Source: an uncultured Lachnospiraceae bacterium
GTDB taxonomy: Bacteria > Bacillota > Clostridia > Lachnospirales > Lachnospiraceae
Assembly: GCA_947631685.1 (NCBI GenBank)
Contig: CANRMI010000005.1
Location: 1-64,000 of the forward strand
Direction: 5' to 3'
Length of the DNA: 64,000 nucleotides
Shown here: piece after piece, positions 41,239 to 50,162 of the stretch
Layout: every line of letters begins with the position of its first letter
Position numbering within the stretch: position 1 is the first letter of the stretch
Position numbers and translations under genes: made by a program
The notes under the pieces: generated by a model
Told to the model about the DNA's origin: nothing
The model's database searches: none
The model's input: the letters and a program-made list of their open reading frames with translations, nothing else

Positions 41239-41748
41239 GTGGCAAAAGTAGGAATTGTCATGGGATCCGATTCGGATATGCCCATTATGGCGAAAGCGGC
41301 GGATATTTTGGAGGAGCTTGGGATCTCCTATGAAATGGCGATCATATCCGCCCACAGGGAACCGGATGTGTTTTTTGAATATGCGAAGAGCGCGGAGGAA
41401 AAGGGTTTTAAGGTCATTATCGCGGGAGCGGGCATGGCGGCCCATCTGCCCGGCATGTGCGCGGCAATCTTTCCCATGCCTGTCATAGGGATTCCCATGC
41501 ATACGACTTCCTTGGGAGGCAGGGATTCTTTGTATTCCATTGTCCAGATGCCATCCGGCATACCGGTGGCTACCGTGGCGATCAACGGGGGCGCTAACGC
41601 GGGGCTTCTGGCCGCGAAGATCCTGGCCGTTTCGGATCCGGCGCTTTTGGAAAAGTTAAAGGCATACAGCCGGAAGCTGAAAGAACAGGTAGAGGCCAAG
41701 GATGCCAGACTGCAGGAAACAGGGTATAAGAAATATTTGGAAAAATGA
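41239..41748 (+). CDS. purE: N5-carboxyaminoimidazole ribonucleotide mutase
   Basis: 169 residues, class I PurE: GIVMGSDSDMPIM at the N-terminus, IISAHREP (substrate-binding Ser-Ala-His-Arg), AGAGMAAHLPGM and PVATVAINGGANAGLLA. It rearranges N5-CAIR to CAIR in purine synthesis. No purK is adjacent. First gene of a purE-purM-purN-purD run with short spacings; GGAAAGGAG is the ribosome site. Confidence 0.96.
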   Translation: MAKVGIVMGSDSDMPIMAKAADILEELGISYEMAIISAHREPDVFFEYAKSAEEKGFKVIIAGAGMAAHLPGMCAAIFPMPVIGIPMHTTSLGGRDSLYSIVQMPSGIPVATVAINGGANAGLLAAKILAVSDPALLEKLKAYSRKLKEQVEAKDARLQETGYKKYLEK

Positions 41749-41767
41749 ACGCGTGGAGGCTGAAAGA

Positions 41768-42793
41768 ATGGACTACAGGAAAGCGGGAGTAGATATAGAA
41801 GCCGGCTATAAGTCGGTGGAGTTGATGAAAGAGCATGTAAAGGGTACCATGCGTCCGGAGGTATTGGGCGGACTGGGTGGATTTTCGGGAGCTTTTTCCT
41901 TAAAAGAGATTCAGAAAATGGAACATCCCGTACTCCTTTCGGGAACGGACGGTGTAGGTACCAAGCTGAAGCTGGCGTTTCTGTTGGATAAGCATGATAC
42001 CATAGGCATCGACTGTGTGGCCATGTGCGTCAATGATGTGGCCTGCGCGGGCGGAGAGCCTTTATTCTTCCTGGATTATATCGCGTGCGGCAAGAACTAT
42101 CCGAAGAAGATCGCGGAAATCGTAAAGGGCGTGGCAGAGGGCTGCAAGCAGGCGGGAGCGGCTCTGATCGGCGGCGAGACCGCGGAGCATCCCGGACTGA
42201 TGCCTGAAGATGAATATGATCTGGCGGGCTTTGCGGTAGGCGTGGCGGAAGAAAAGGAACTGATCACCGGTGAGCATATACAGCCCGGGGACATCTTGAT
42301 CGGAATCGCTTCCTCTGGTGTCCACAGCAATGGCTTTTCCCTTGTCCGCAAGGTCTTTGAAATGACGGCGCAGAGCTTACATACTTACTATGACGAACTG
42401 GGAACCACCTTGGGCGAGGCGCTGCTGGCGCCCACCAGGATCTATGTCAAAGCGCTCAAGAGCGTCAAAGAGGCCGGTGTAACGGTAAAGGGCTGCAGCC
42501 ATATCACGGGCGGCGGTTTTTATGAGAATATTCCCCGGATGCTGCCGGAAGGCATACGGGCGGTGGTAAAGAAGGACAGCTACGAGGTGCCTGCCGTTTT
42601 CAGACTGCTGCAGAGCAGAGGACAGATCACCGATGAAATGATGTACAATACCTATAATATGGGGCTGGGCATGGTGCTGGCGGTATCCCCTGACGATAAG
42701 GAGCGGGTAATGGAAGCCCTGCGGGCTGCCGGCGAAGTTTCCTATGAAGTGGGGTGCTGCGAGGCCGGAGAAAAGGGAGTAACCATATGTTAA
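41768..42793 (+). CDS. purM: Phosphoribosylformylglycinamidine cyclo-ligase
   Basis: 341 residues from ATG 41768, with GGAGG eight bases upstream. It has YRKAGVDIEAGY, LLSGTDGVGTKLKLA, ALIGGETAEHPG and HITGGGFYENIPRM. It closes FGAM to AIR with ATP. The end overlaps purN by seven bases. Upstream frame residues overlap purE and are not part of the protein. Confidence 0.96.
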   Translation: MDYRKAGVDIEAGYKSVELMKEHVKGTMRPEVLGGLGGFSGAFSLKEIQKMEHPVLLSGTDGVGTKLKLAFLLDKHDTIGIDCVAMCVNDVACAGGEPLFFLDYIACGKNYPKKIAEIVKGVAEGCKQAGAALIGGETAEHPGLMPEDEYDLAGFAVGVAEEKELITGEHIQPGDILIGIASSGVHSNGFSLVRKVFEMTAQSLHTYYDELGTTLGEALLAPTRIYVKALKSVKEAGVTVKGCSHITGGGFYENIPRMLPEGIRAVVKKDSYEVPAVFRLLQSRGQITDEMMYNTYNMGLGMVLAVSPDDKERVMEALRAAGEVSYEVGCCEAGEKGVTIC

Positions 42794-43425
42794 AGGCAGT
42801 AGTGTGCGTATCGGGAGGCGGAACCAATTTACAGGCTATCCTGGATGCCATGGACGCGGGCAGGATCACCAATGCCCGGATCATGGCGGTCATCAGCAAC
42901 AATGCGGGTGCCGGCGCGTTAAAGCGGGCCGAAAAGAAAAAGATTCCCGCTCTGGTGCTTTCCCCTAAGAGTTATCCTGACAGGGAAAGCTTTGAAAGCG
43001 CGTTTACGGCTAAAATGTGCGAACTGGCGCCGGATCTCATCGTGCTGGCGGGATTTCTGGTGAAGATCCCGGACGGAATGGTGAAGAAATTTGACGGAAA
43101 GATCATCAATATCCATCCCTCCCTCATCCCCGCTTTCTGCGGCGTGGGATACTACGGTTTAAAGGTACATGAGGAAGCGCTGCGGCGGGGCGTGAAGGTG
43201 ACGGGCGCTACGGTGCATTTTGTCAATGAGGGCATGGACGAGGGCCCCATTATTGCGCAGAAGGCCGTGGCAGTGGAAGAAGGGGACACTCCCGAAATAT
43301 TGCAGCGCAGGGTTATGGAGCAGGCAGAGTGGATTCTCCTTCCCCAGGCTATAGACGATATTGCAAACGGACGGCTGACCGTAAAGGACGGTCATGTCTG
43401 CCGCAGCGGAAAGGTGCAGATCTGA
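42787..43425 (+). CDS. purN: Phosphoribosylglycinamide formyltransferase
   Basis: 212 residues from ATG 42787, overlapping purM. VCVSGGGTNLQAILDA, IVLAGFLVKIPDGMV and the active-site segments INIHPSLIPAF (catalytic His) and VTGATVHFVNEGMDEGPII (catalytic Asp) are intact. It transfers formyl from 10-formyl-tetrahydrofolate to GAR. purD begins one base after its stop. Confidence 0.96.
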   Translation: MLKAVVCVSGGGTNLQAILDAMDAGRITNARIMAVISNNAGAGALKRAEKKKIPALVLSPKSYPDRESFESAFTAKMCELAPDLIVLAGFLVKIPDGMVKKFDGKIINIHPSLIPAFCGVGYYGLKVHEEALRRGVKVTGATVHFVNEGMDEGPIIAQKAVAVEEGDTPEILQRRVMEQAEWILLPQAIDDIANGRLTVKDGHVCRSGKVQI

Positions 43426-43426
43426 T

Positions 43427-44704
43427 ATGAAAGTATTGATAGTGGGCGGCGGAGGCAGGGAACATGCCATAGCCGTGAGCATGAAAAAGAGCAGGCGCGT
43501 GGAGAAGATCTACTGCGTGCCCGGAAATGCGGGAATCGCGCAGATTGCGGAGTGCGAGCCTTCCATTGGAGTCATGGACTTTGATAAGATCGTGGAGTAC
43601 GCGAAGGAAAAGCAGGTGGACCTGGTTTTTGTGGCGCCGGACGATCCTCTGGTGGGCGGTCTGGTGGACGTTTTAAAGGAAGCGGGGCTGCGGGCATTCG
43701 GCCCGGACAAAAAGGCGGCTGTTTTAGAGGGCAGCAAGGCATTTTCCAAAGATCTGATGAAAAAATACGGGATTCCCACGGCGGCCTATGAAACCTTTGA
43801 CGATGCCGACGCGGCGCTGGCCTATCTGGAAAACGCGGAAATGCCCATTGTCTTAAAGGCGGACGGACTGGCTTTGGGAAAGGGTGTTCTGATCTGCAAT
43901 ACCCTGGAAGAAGCTAAGGCGGGCGTAAAGGAGATCATGCTGGATAAGCATTTCGGAAGCGCCGGAAACCGCATGGTCATTGAAGAGTTTATGACGGGCA
44001 GGGAGGTGTCGGTGCTGTCCTTTGTGGACGGCAGGACTATCCGCACCATGACCTCGGCTCAGGATCATAAGCGGGCGCTGGACGGGGACAGAGGACTGAA
44101 CACGGGAGGCATGGGGAATTTCTCTCCCAGTCCTTTCTACACAAAGGAAATAGATGATTTCTGTCAGAAACATATCTATCAGGCCACCGTGGACGCTATG
44201 GCCGCGGAGGGCAGGGAATTTAAAGGAGTGATCTTCTTCGGACTGATGCTGACGCCGAAGGGCTCTAAGGTGTTGGAATTCAATGCCCGTTTCGGGGATC
44301 CGGAGGCCCAGGTGGTGCTCTGTCGGATGAAGAATGATATTATGGACGTGGTGGATGCCTGCATAGACGGCACCCTGGATAAAGTGGAGCTGGAATTTGA
44401 GGACAACGCGGCTGTCTGTGTGGTATTGGCTTCCCAGGGCTATCCTGTCTCCTATGAGAAAGGCTTTGAGATCAAGGGACTGGAGAAATTTGAAGGAAAA
44501 GAAGATTACTATTGCTTCCATGCGGGGACTAAATTTGACGGACAGGGACGTATTGTCACAAGCGGCGGACGTGTGCTGGGGGTAACGGCCAAGGGCGCCA
44601 CGTTAAAGGAAGCCAGGGCGAAAGCCTATGAAGCGGCGGAATGGGTAGATTTCGCGAACAAGTATATGCGGCACGATATAGGAAAGGCGATTGACGAGGC
44701 ATAG
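43427..44704 (+). CDS. purD: Phosphoribosylamine-glycine ligase
   Basis: 425 residues from ATG 43427. Rossmann-like start VLIVGGGGREHAI, ATP-grasp segments VLKADGLALGKGV and EFMTGREVSVLSFVDG, then LNTGGMGNFSP and EFNARFGDPEAQ. It makes GAR from phosphoribosylamine, glycine and ATP. Last of the four pur genes; an uncharacterised zinc-ribbon gene follows 17 bases later and probably shares the transcript. Confidence 0.96.
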   Translation: MKVLIVGGGGREHAIAVSMKKSRRVEKIYCVPGNAGIAQIAECEPSIGVMDFDKIVEYAKEKQVDLVFVAPDDPLVGGLVDVLKEAGLRAFGPDKKAAVLEGSKAFSKDLMKKYGIPTAAYETFDDADAALAYLENAEMPIVLKADGLALGKGVLICNTLEEAKAGVKEIMLDKHFGSAGNRMVIEEFMTGREVSVLSFVDGRTIRTMTSAQDHKRALDGDRGLNTGGMGNFSPSPFYTKEIDDFCQKHIYQATVDAMAAEGREFKGVIFFGLMLTPKGSKVLEFNARFGDPEAQVVLCRMKNDIMDVVDACIDGTLDKVELEFEDNAAVCVVLASQGYPVSYEKGFEIKGLEKFEGKEDYYCFHAGTKFDGQGRIVTSGGRVLGVTAKGATLKEARAKAYEAAEWVDFANKYMRHDIGKAIDEA

Positions 44705-44721
44705 CGTTCAAAAGGAGAATT

Positions 44722-45183
44722 ATGCGAGAAGACAGGGAATTGCTTCAGTTAAATGATTACAATATTCCCCATACCTGCAAGAACTGCGGCGGAGTGATGA
44801 TATTCAAGGGAGTGGGGGAGTATCAGTGCGAGGACTGCAAGGCCATAGACTATGATGACTACGGGAAAGTGCGTAAGTACGTGGAGGAGCACAAAGGGGC
44901 TACCGCCGCGGAAGTAGCGGCCGCTACCAAAGTGACGCAGCGGAGCATCCGCAACATGTTAAAGGAAGGCAGGCTGCAGGTGGCACCCAATTCCAGAGCT
45001 TTCTTAAACTGTGAGATGTGCGGAAAGAGCATTTCAAGCGGCAGGCTCTGCGCGGAATGTGAGACCAAGTATCACAGGAAACTGGAAGAAAAGATACGCC
45101 AGATGCATAAGAAGGATATGCATGGAGTCGCTATGGGCCATGGAGATGCAACAGGAGAAAAGCGCTTTAAGCTGGACAGATAG
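44722..45183 (+). CDS. Zinc-ribbon/helix-turn-helix/zinc-ribbon protein
   Basis: 153 residues. Two cysteine pairs (Cys19-x2-Cys22, Cys36-x2-Cys39) form a first zinc ribbon; a helix-turn-helix-like segment follows (AAEVAAATKVTQRSIRNML); a second four-cysteine cluster is CEMCGKSISSGRLCAEC near residue 97. The tail is basic. The arrangement suggests nucleic-acid binding. I know of no characterised member. It sits between purD and the SH3-domain gene with close spacing. Confidence 0.72.
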   Translation: MREDRELLQLNDYNIPHTCKNCGGVMIFKGVGEYQCEDCKAIDYDDYGKVRKYVEEHKGATAAEVAAATKVTQRSIRNMLKEGRLQVAPNSRAFLNCEMCGKSISSGRLCAECETKYHRKLEEKIRQMHKKDMHGVAMGHGDATGEKRFKLDR

Positions 45184-45193
45184 AGGAGGAGAG

Positions 45194-46702
45194 ATGAGGT
45201 ACATGAGAGAAAGAAAGAACAGTTGGGTACAGAAGACAGGAGTGGCGGCTGCGGCCCTTTTCTGTACGGTGCTGCTTGCGCTGCTGCCGTATAGAGAGGT
45301 GCTGGCCAATGTGCAGGGAACCGTATCGGCTTCCTCCGCCAATATCCGCGCCAGCGCGGATCCGTCCAGTACGGTGCTGGCCAGTGTCCTGAACGGAAAT
45401 AAGATAGAGATCATTGAGGAAGTGACGGGTACCGACGGAAATAAATGGTATAAGGTTGTGATTGACGCGGATTCCACGGGGTATATACGCAGTGATCTGG
45501 TTACAAAGGGAGAGGGCAGCGTACCCAGCGCCAGTCTGGCGCCATCGCCGTCCCCTTCGCCCCAGGCTTCTACAGCGCCGGCCGCGCCCAATACGAATGT
45601 GACGGTCAATACCGCCGGTGTGGTGGAAGTGAAGCCGGTCAGCGCTTCCGTGAACAATGACCAGGTAAGAGTCAGGGCGGACAGCTCCACCAACGCGGAC
45701 ATTGTCACCACGGTCAAACAAAATATCATGCTGACCGTACACGGCACCAAAGCGGGTAATAACAATGAGACCTGGTACTATGTCAGCTTTACGCTGGATA
45801 ATGCGGAAGTGACCGGTTTTATCCGCTCCGATTACGTGACCTTAAGCGGTGAGTTAGAGCCTCCTGAGGAAACGCCCGCGGCACCGGCAGAATCCCCTGA
45901 GGAAACGCCCGAAGAGACTCCGGCACAGGTCACCAAGGCATATGATACCATGGATGTGGACGGGGTATGGTATCTGATCGACAACGAAGGCGGCAGGCAG
46001 TATCAGATCAGCGCGCTGTTCAGCGCGTCGGAACAAAACGCCACGGATTTAGATAATGCGCAGAAGAAGATTTCCAGGCTGAACGGTATTATGATATTCC
46101 TCTGTGTGCTTTTGGTAGTACTGGTACTGGCAGTTACCGTTTTGATATTCAAGATCAGGGATATGAGTGAGGACGACGGATTTGACGTATCCTACAGGCG
46201 TCCCTCCGGCAGCGGCAGACCGTCAGGCAGCAGACCTGCGGGGAGCCGTCCTGTCAACACGAGACCGGCCGGCGCTTCTGCCTCCGGTACGCGTCCTTCC
46301 GGCAGCAGGCCGGCGGGCGGTATGTCCTCTGGCAGCAGGCCGTCAGGCGGTGCTTCTTCCGGCAGCGGCAGACCTGCAGGGAGCAGACCGTCAGGCAGTG
46401 CCCCCTCTGGCAGCAGGCCGTCAGGCAGTATGTCCTCCGGCAGCGGCAGACCTGCGGGAAGCAGACCGGCAGGCAGTGCTCCTTCCGGCAGCAGACCGGT
46501 TTCCGGCCGCCCGCTTTCCCAGGAAGCGTCTGCAGCGGCTGTAGAAAGGAAACTGGAGAGACAGGCCCAGACGGAGGTAGCAGCCAGAAATCTGGAAAAG
46601 AACACGGCTGGAAATCCCTCTCATCAGTCCAGGAATTTTATGAAGGACGATGATGAATTTGAATTTGAGTTTTTAAACTGGGATGGTGACGAGGAGAAGT
46701 AG
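45194..46702 (+). CDS. SH3-domain membrane protein with Ser/Gly/Arg/Pro-repeat tail
   Basis: 502 residues from ATG 45194. A signal-like N-terminus (KTGVAAAALFCTVLLALL) precedes two bacterial SH3 domains (about 38-105 and 145-215, the first with VSASSANIRASADPSSTVLA), a Pro/Glu linker, one membrane helix (about 296-318) and a long cytosolic tail of SGSRPAG-type repeats. It ends in an acidic FEFEFLNWDGDEEK segment. SH3b domains usually bind cell wall, so the protein probably links the wall to a cytosolic partner. Function unknown. Confidence 0.75.
   Translation: MRYMRERKNSWVQKTGVAAAALFCTVLLALLPYREVLANVQGTVSASSANIRASADPSSTVLASVLNGNKIEIIEEVTGTDGNKWYKVVIDADSTGYIRSDLVTKGEGSVPSASLAPSPSPSPQASTAPAAPNTNVTVNTAGVVEVKPVSASVNNDQVRVRADSSTNADIVTTVKQNIMLTVHGTKAGNNNETWYYVSFTLDNAEVTGFIRSDYVTLSGELEPPEETPAAPAESPEETPEETPAQVTKAYDTMDVDGVWYLIDNEGGRQYQISALFSASEQNATDLDNAQKKISRLNGIMIFLCVLLVVLVLAVTVLIFKIRDMSEDDGFDVSYRRPSGSGRPSGSRPAGSRPVNTRPAGASASGTRPSGSRPAGGMSSGSRPSGGASSGSGRPAGSRPSGSAPSGSRPSGSMSSGSGRPAGSRPAGSAPSGSRPVSGRPLSQEASAAAVERKLERQAQTEVAARNLEKNTAGNPSHQSRNFMKDDDEFEFEFLNWDGDEEK
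46195..46510 (+). repeat. Low-complexity repeat tract (Ser-Gly-Arg-Pro)
   Basis: Roughly 25 imperfect short units, period 12-15 bases (SGSRP, AGSRP, SGGMSSGSRP variants), all in frame with the host gene. High GC and repetition explain the spurious open frames on both strands here. Confidence 0.8.
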
Positions 46703-46717
46703 GAATCTTTGTGGATA

Positions 46718-46765
46718 CCGGCCTTCTGCCCCAGGCTCTGCCTGGAGTGGAGGGCCGTATTTTTA
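46718..46765 (+). terminator. Terminator after the pur/SH3 gene run
   Basis: CGGCC (46719-46723) with GGCCG (46753-46757) outside and CCAGGC/GCCTGG (46731-46745) inside form a long imperfect stem followed by TATTTTTA. Confidence 0.8.
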
Positions 46766-46775
46766 TAAAATTGTA

Positions 46776-46803
46776 TTGACTGGAAGATTCAGTGTGATAA
46801 TAT
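46776..46803 (+). promoter_or_regulatory. Promoter of gntR-clpC
   Basis: TTGACT (46776-46781), 16-base spacer, TAATAT (46798-46803). The start codon lies about 20 bases after the predicted transcription start. Confidence 0.65.
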
Positions 46804-46831
46804 ATGTATAACAGACAAAGGAGGGAAAACC

Positions 46832-47209
46832 GTGATCATTGAAATTGATTTTAACAGTGACGAAGCATTGTATCTGCAGCTGCGCAACCAGATCATTCTG
46901 GGAATTGCCACCTCCCGTCTGCGGGAAGGGCAGCAGCTTCCCTCTGTGAGACAACTGGCGGATGATATTGGTATCAATATGCATACGGTGAACAAAGCCT
47001 ATACGGTGTTAAAACAGGAGGGCTATGTCAAAGTAGACAGGCGCCGGGGGGCGGTCATCGCGGTGGATGTTGACAAGCTGCACGCCATGGAGGAGCTGAA
47101 GAAAGAGCTGCAGGTCATTTTGGCAAAAAGCACCTGCAGGAATATTTCCAGAGAAGAGGTTCATGCTTTGATTGATGAAATATATGAAGATTATGGAGGA
47201 CATTATTGA
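46832..47209 (+). CDS. GntR-family (YtrA-type) transcriptional regulator
   Basis: 125 residues from GTG 46832, after AAAGGAGGG. Short YtrA-like form: winged helix (YLQLRNQIILGIATSRL, LPSVRQLADDIGINMHTVN, GYVKVDRRRGAVI) and a 40-residue helical tail without an effector domain. Its stop overlaps the clpC start (47206-47209), so it is likely to regulate the clp operon in place of CtsR, which is absent here. Confidence 0.92.
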   Translation: MIIEIDFNSDEALYLQLRNQIILGIATSRLREGQQLPSVRQLADDIGINMHTVNKAYTVLKQEGYVKVDRRRGAVIAVDVDKLHAMEELKKELQVILAKSTCRNISREEVHALIDEIYEDYGGHY

Positions 47210-49650
47210 TGCAGCCACAATTTACGGACAAAGCGAAAGCGGCTCTTTTACTTGCGGAGAAGACGGCAAAGCGGCTTGGACAGGGATATGTGGGTACGGA
47301 GCATATTCTGGTAGGACTGATGAAGGAAAAGACCGGTGTTGCCGCGAGAGTGCTTTTTGACAATAATGTGGATGAAACGCAGGTCATTGAAATGATACGG
47401 GACCTGATCGCCATGGACAGTCCCATCACCATAAAGGACAGAGACGCCTATTCCCCCAGAGCCAGGAAGGTACTGGAGGAGGCCCACAGGCAGGCGGAAC
47501 GCTTCGGAGAAGCGCAGACGGGTACGGAGCACATTTTAATGGCCCTCATCAAAGAGGGGGAGAATGTGGCGGTGCGCCTGCTGAATACCCTGGGCGTTTC
47601 CACACAGAAGATCTACGTGGATATTCTGATCGCGATCGGCGAGGACGGAGGACTCTATAAGGAAGATCTGGCCAAAAACCGACAGAACAAGAGAAGCGGT
47701 TCCACCCTGGAACAGTACAGCAGGGATCTGACCGCGTTAGCTAAGGAAGGGAAACTGGATCCTGTCATTGGCAGGGAGGAAGAGATACAGCGTGTTATCC
47801 AGATCCTCAGCAGGAGAACCAAAAACAATCCCTGCCTGATAGGGGAGCCCGGCGTGGGCAAAACGGCGGTAGTGGAAGGACTGGCGCTGCGGATCGTGGA
47901 GGGCAGGGTGCCTTTTACGGTCAGGGAGAAAAGAGTGCTGACCTTGGATCTTTCCGGTATGGTAGCGGGCAGTAAATACCGTGGAGAGTTTGAGGAGAGG
48001 ATCAAAAAGGTCATTAAAGAAGTGATCGAAGCGGGAAATGTGATCCTGTTTCTGGATGAACTCCATACCCTGATCGGGGCAGGCGGAGCGGAGGGCGCCA
48101 TCGATGCCTCCAATATCTTAAAGCCCTCTCTGGCCAGGGGAGAGATCCAGCTCATCGGCGCCACCACGATCGCGGAGTACCGCAAGTATGTGGAGAAAGA
48201 CGCTGCTCTGGAGCGCCGTTTCCAGCCGGTGAACGTGGAAGAGCCGGATGTGGAGGCTTCCATTCGGATCCTGACCGGGATCAAGCACAAATATGAAGAA
48301 CATCACCGCGTCACCATACTGCCGGAGGCCGTAGAAGCGGCTGTAAAGCTTTCCAACAGATATATCAACGACAGAAATCTGCCGGATAAGGCCATTGACC
48401 TGATAGACGAGGCTTCTGCCGCGATCCGCCTGCACAGCGGCGGAATTTCTCAGAACCGGCAGGAATTGCTGGATGAACTGCAGAAGAAAGATATGCAGAT
48501 CGAGCGTTCCATTCGTATGGAGAATTACGAACAGGCGGCGGAGCTGCGCAAACAGCAGGACGAACTGGCGGCCAAGTACGAGCGGTTAAAGAAGCGGGAG
48601 GAGGCCAAGGAAAGCGCCAGGGAATATGTGGTGGGAGAAAATGAGATCGCGGAAGTGGTCTCTCTCTGGACCAAGATTCCCTTAAAGAAACTGGCCGAAA
48701 AAGAAAGCGAGCGGCTTTTGAAGCTGGAGAGCATTCTCCATGAAAGAGTCATAGGGCAGGACGAAGCGGTCAAGGCGGTGGCAAAGGCCATGCGCAGGGG
48801 CAGGGTTAGATTAAAGGATCCCAACAGGCCCATTGGTTCTTTCCTGTTTCTGGGACCTACCGGCGTAGGCAAGACGGAGCTTTCCAAGGCGCTGGCGGAG
48901 GCTATGTTTGGCTCGGAGAATGCCCTGATCAGAGTGGATATGTCAGAATATATGGAAGGGCACTCCGTTTCCAAGATGATAGGTTCTCCTCCGGGCTATG
49001 TGGGATTTGAGGAGGGCGGACAACTCAGCGAAAAGGTGCGCCGCAACCCCTATTCCGTAGTGCTCTTCGATGAGATTGAAAAGGCGCATCCCGATGTGTT
49101 CAATGTGCTTCTGCAGGTACTGGATGACGGGCATATTACCGATTCCAAGGGCCGGAAGGTGAGTTTCAAGAATACCATTCTGATCATGACCTCCAATGCG
49201 GGCGCCCAGCGGATCGTGGATCCCAAAAATCTCGGTTTTGCGGCGGAGAGCAGTGAAAAGAAAGATTACGAGAAAATGAAAAGCGGCGTCATGGAAGAGG
49301 TAAAACGGGTATTCAAACCGGAGTTCATCAACCGTATCGACGACATTATCGTATTCCATCAGTTAAACGACGAGAATATGAAAGAGATCGTGGGCCTCTT
49401 ATCCAAGAATCTGTCCAGACGGTGCAAGGATCAAATGGGGATCCGGCTGAAAATATCCCCTGCCTTAAGAGAGTATCTGGTCAAGAAATACGCCGATAAG
49501 AAAATGGGCGCAAGGCCGTTAAAGCGTGCCATCCAGTCGGAAGTGGAGGACGCGCTGGCGGAGGAGATCCTGCAGGGTAAGATCAAGCGGGAGGATTCTG
49601 TGACCGCGGGCTGCAAGGGAGAAAAAGTTACCTTTACCGTGACAAATTAA
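47206..49650 (+). CDS. clpC: ClpC-type AAA+ unfoldase
   Basis: 814 residues. Two N-terminal Clp repeats (FTDKAKAALLLAEKTAKRLG at the start), first AAA module with GEPGVGKTA near 210, a UVR-bearing middle domain (about 420-470), second AAA module with GPTGVGKTE near 549, and a KNLGF loop for ClpP contact near 675. It unfolds proteins for the ClpP peptidase. No McsA, McsB or CtsR genes flank it, unlike Bacillus. Translationally coupled to the GntR gene. Confidence 0.95.
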   Translation: MMQPQFTDKAKAALLLAEKTAKRLGQGYVGTEHILVGLMKEKTGVAARVLFDNNVDETQVIEMIRDLIAMDSPITIKDRDAYSPRARKVLEEAHRQAERFGEAQTGTEHILMALIKEGENVAVRLLNTLGVSTQKIYVDILIAIGEDGGLYKEDLAKNRQNKRSGSTLEQYSRDLTALAKEGKLDPVIGREEEIQRVIQILSRRTKNNPCLIGEPGVGKTAVVEGLALRIVEGRVPFTVREKRVLTLDLSGMVAGSKYRGEFEERIKKVIKEVIEAGNVILFLDELHTLIGAGGAEGAIDASNILKPSLARGEIQLIGATTIAEYRKYVEKDAALERRFQPVNVEEPDVEASIRILTGIKHKYEEHHRVTILPEAVEAAVKLSNRYINDRNLPDKAIDLIDEASAAIRLHSGGISQNRQELLDELQKKDMQIERSIRMENYEQAAELRKQQDELAAKYERLKKREEAKESAREYVVGENEIAEVVSLWTKIPLKKLAEKESERLLKLESILHERVIGQDEAVKAVAKAMRRGRVRLKDPNRPIGSFLFLGPTGVGKTELSKALAEAMFGSENALIRVDMSEYMEGHSVSKMIGSPPGYVGFEEGGQLSEKVRRNPYSVVLFDEIEKAHPDVFNVLLQVLDDGHITDSKGRKVSFKNTILIMTSNAGAQRIVDPKNLGFAAESSEKKDYEKMKSGVMEEVKRVFKPEFINRIDDIIVFHQLNDENMKEIVGLLSKNLSRRCKDQMGIRLKISPALREYLVKKYADKKMGARPLKRAIQSEVEDALAEEILQGKIKREDSVTAGCKGEKVTFTVTN

Positions 49651-49732
49651 CAGTGGAAACTGTGTGCGGGATATATTATACTAATATTATACTTATGGGT
49701 GTACCACACCGAGATCAGGAGGGAAAATACAA

Positions 49733-50146
49733 ATGGCAATCGTGGAAGAATTACTTCGTACGGAAGCGGACGGCGGAATCAGTTTCGGCAATCACAAGCT
49801 GGAGCAGAAGACCAAGAAAGAAGACTATGAACATGCGGGAGATTTGTACAAAGTAAAGACTTATCAGGAAATCACCAAGCTGGAGAAGAACGGTATGCTT
49901 CTGTATGAGTCCGTACCCGGCACCAGTGTGCTGGAATTTAAGGAAAGCGCGGACGGTGTGGAATTTATAGTGGAAGGCGACGAAGATGCCCAGCTCACGG
50001 TAGGCTTAAAGGAAGATACCGAATACGAGGTATTTATCAACGGCAAGAGTACGGGAAAAATGAGCACCGGCTTCGGCGGAAAGTTAAGCCTTGGCGTGGA
50101 TCTGGAAGCGGCCGGCGAGGTTGCGGTGAAGGTCGTACAGGCTTAA
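49733..50146 (+). CDS. Conserved hypothetical beta-rich protein
   Basis: 137 residues, acidic. It starts MAIVEELLRTEADGGISFGN and has alternating strands with TVGLKEDTEYEVFINGK and GFGGKLSLGVDLEAAGEVAV near the end, suggesting a small beta barrel or sandwich; no membrane helix or catalytic motif. I do not recognise a characterised family. It lies between clpC and radA with a strong AGGAGGG ribosome site, so it is probably well expressed. Confidence 0.7.
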   Translation: MAIVEELLRTEADGGISFGNHKLEQKTKKEDYEHAGDLYKVKTYQEITKLEKNGMLLYESVPGTSVLEFKESADGVEFIVEGDEDAQLTVGLKEDTEYEVFINGKSTGKMSTGFGGKLSLGVDLEAAGEVAVKVVQA

Positions 50147-50162
50147 GGGGAAAAGAAACAAA

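Noticed and set aside
46167-46605. Long Arg/Ala- and Pro/Leu-rich frames on both strands
   Set aside because: Shadows of the GC-rich SGSRP repeat tract in the SH3-domain gene; no ribosome sites or family resemblance.
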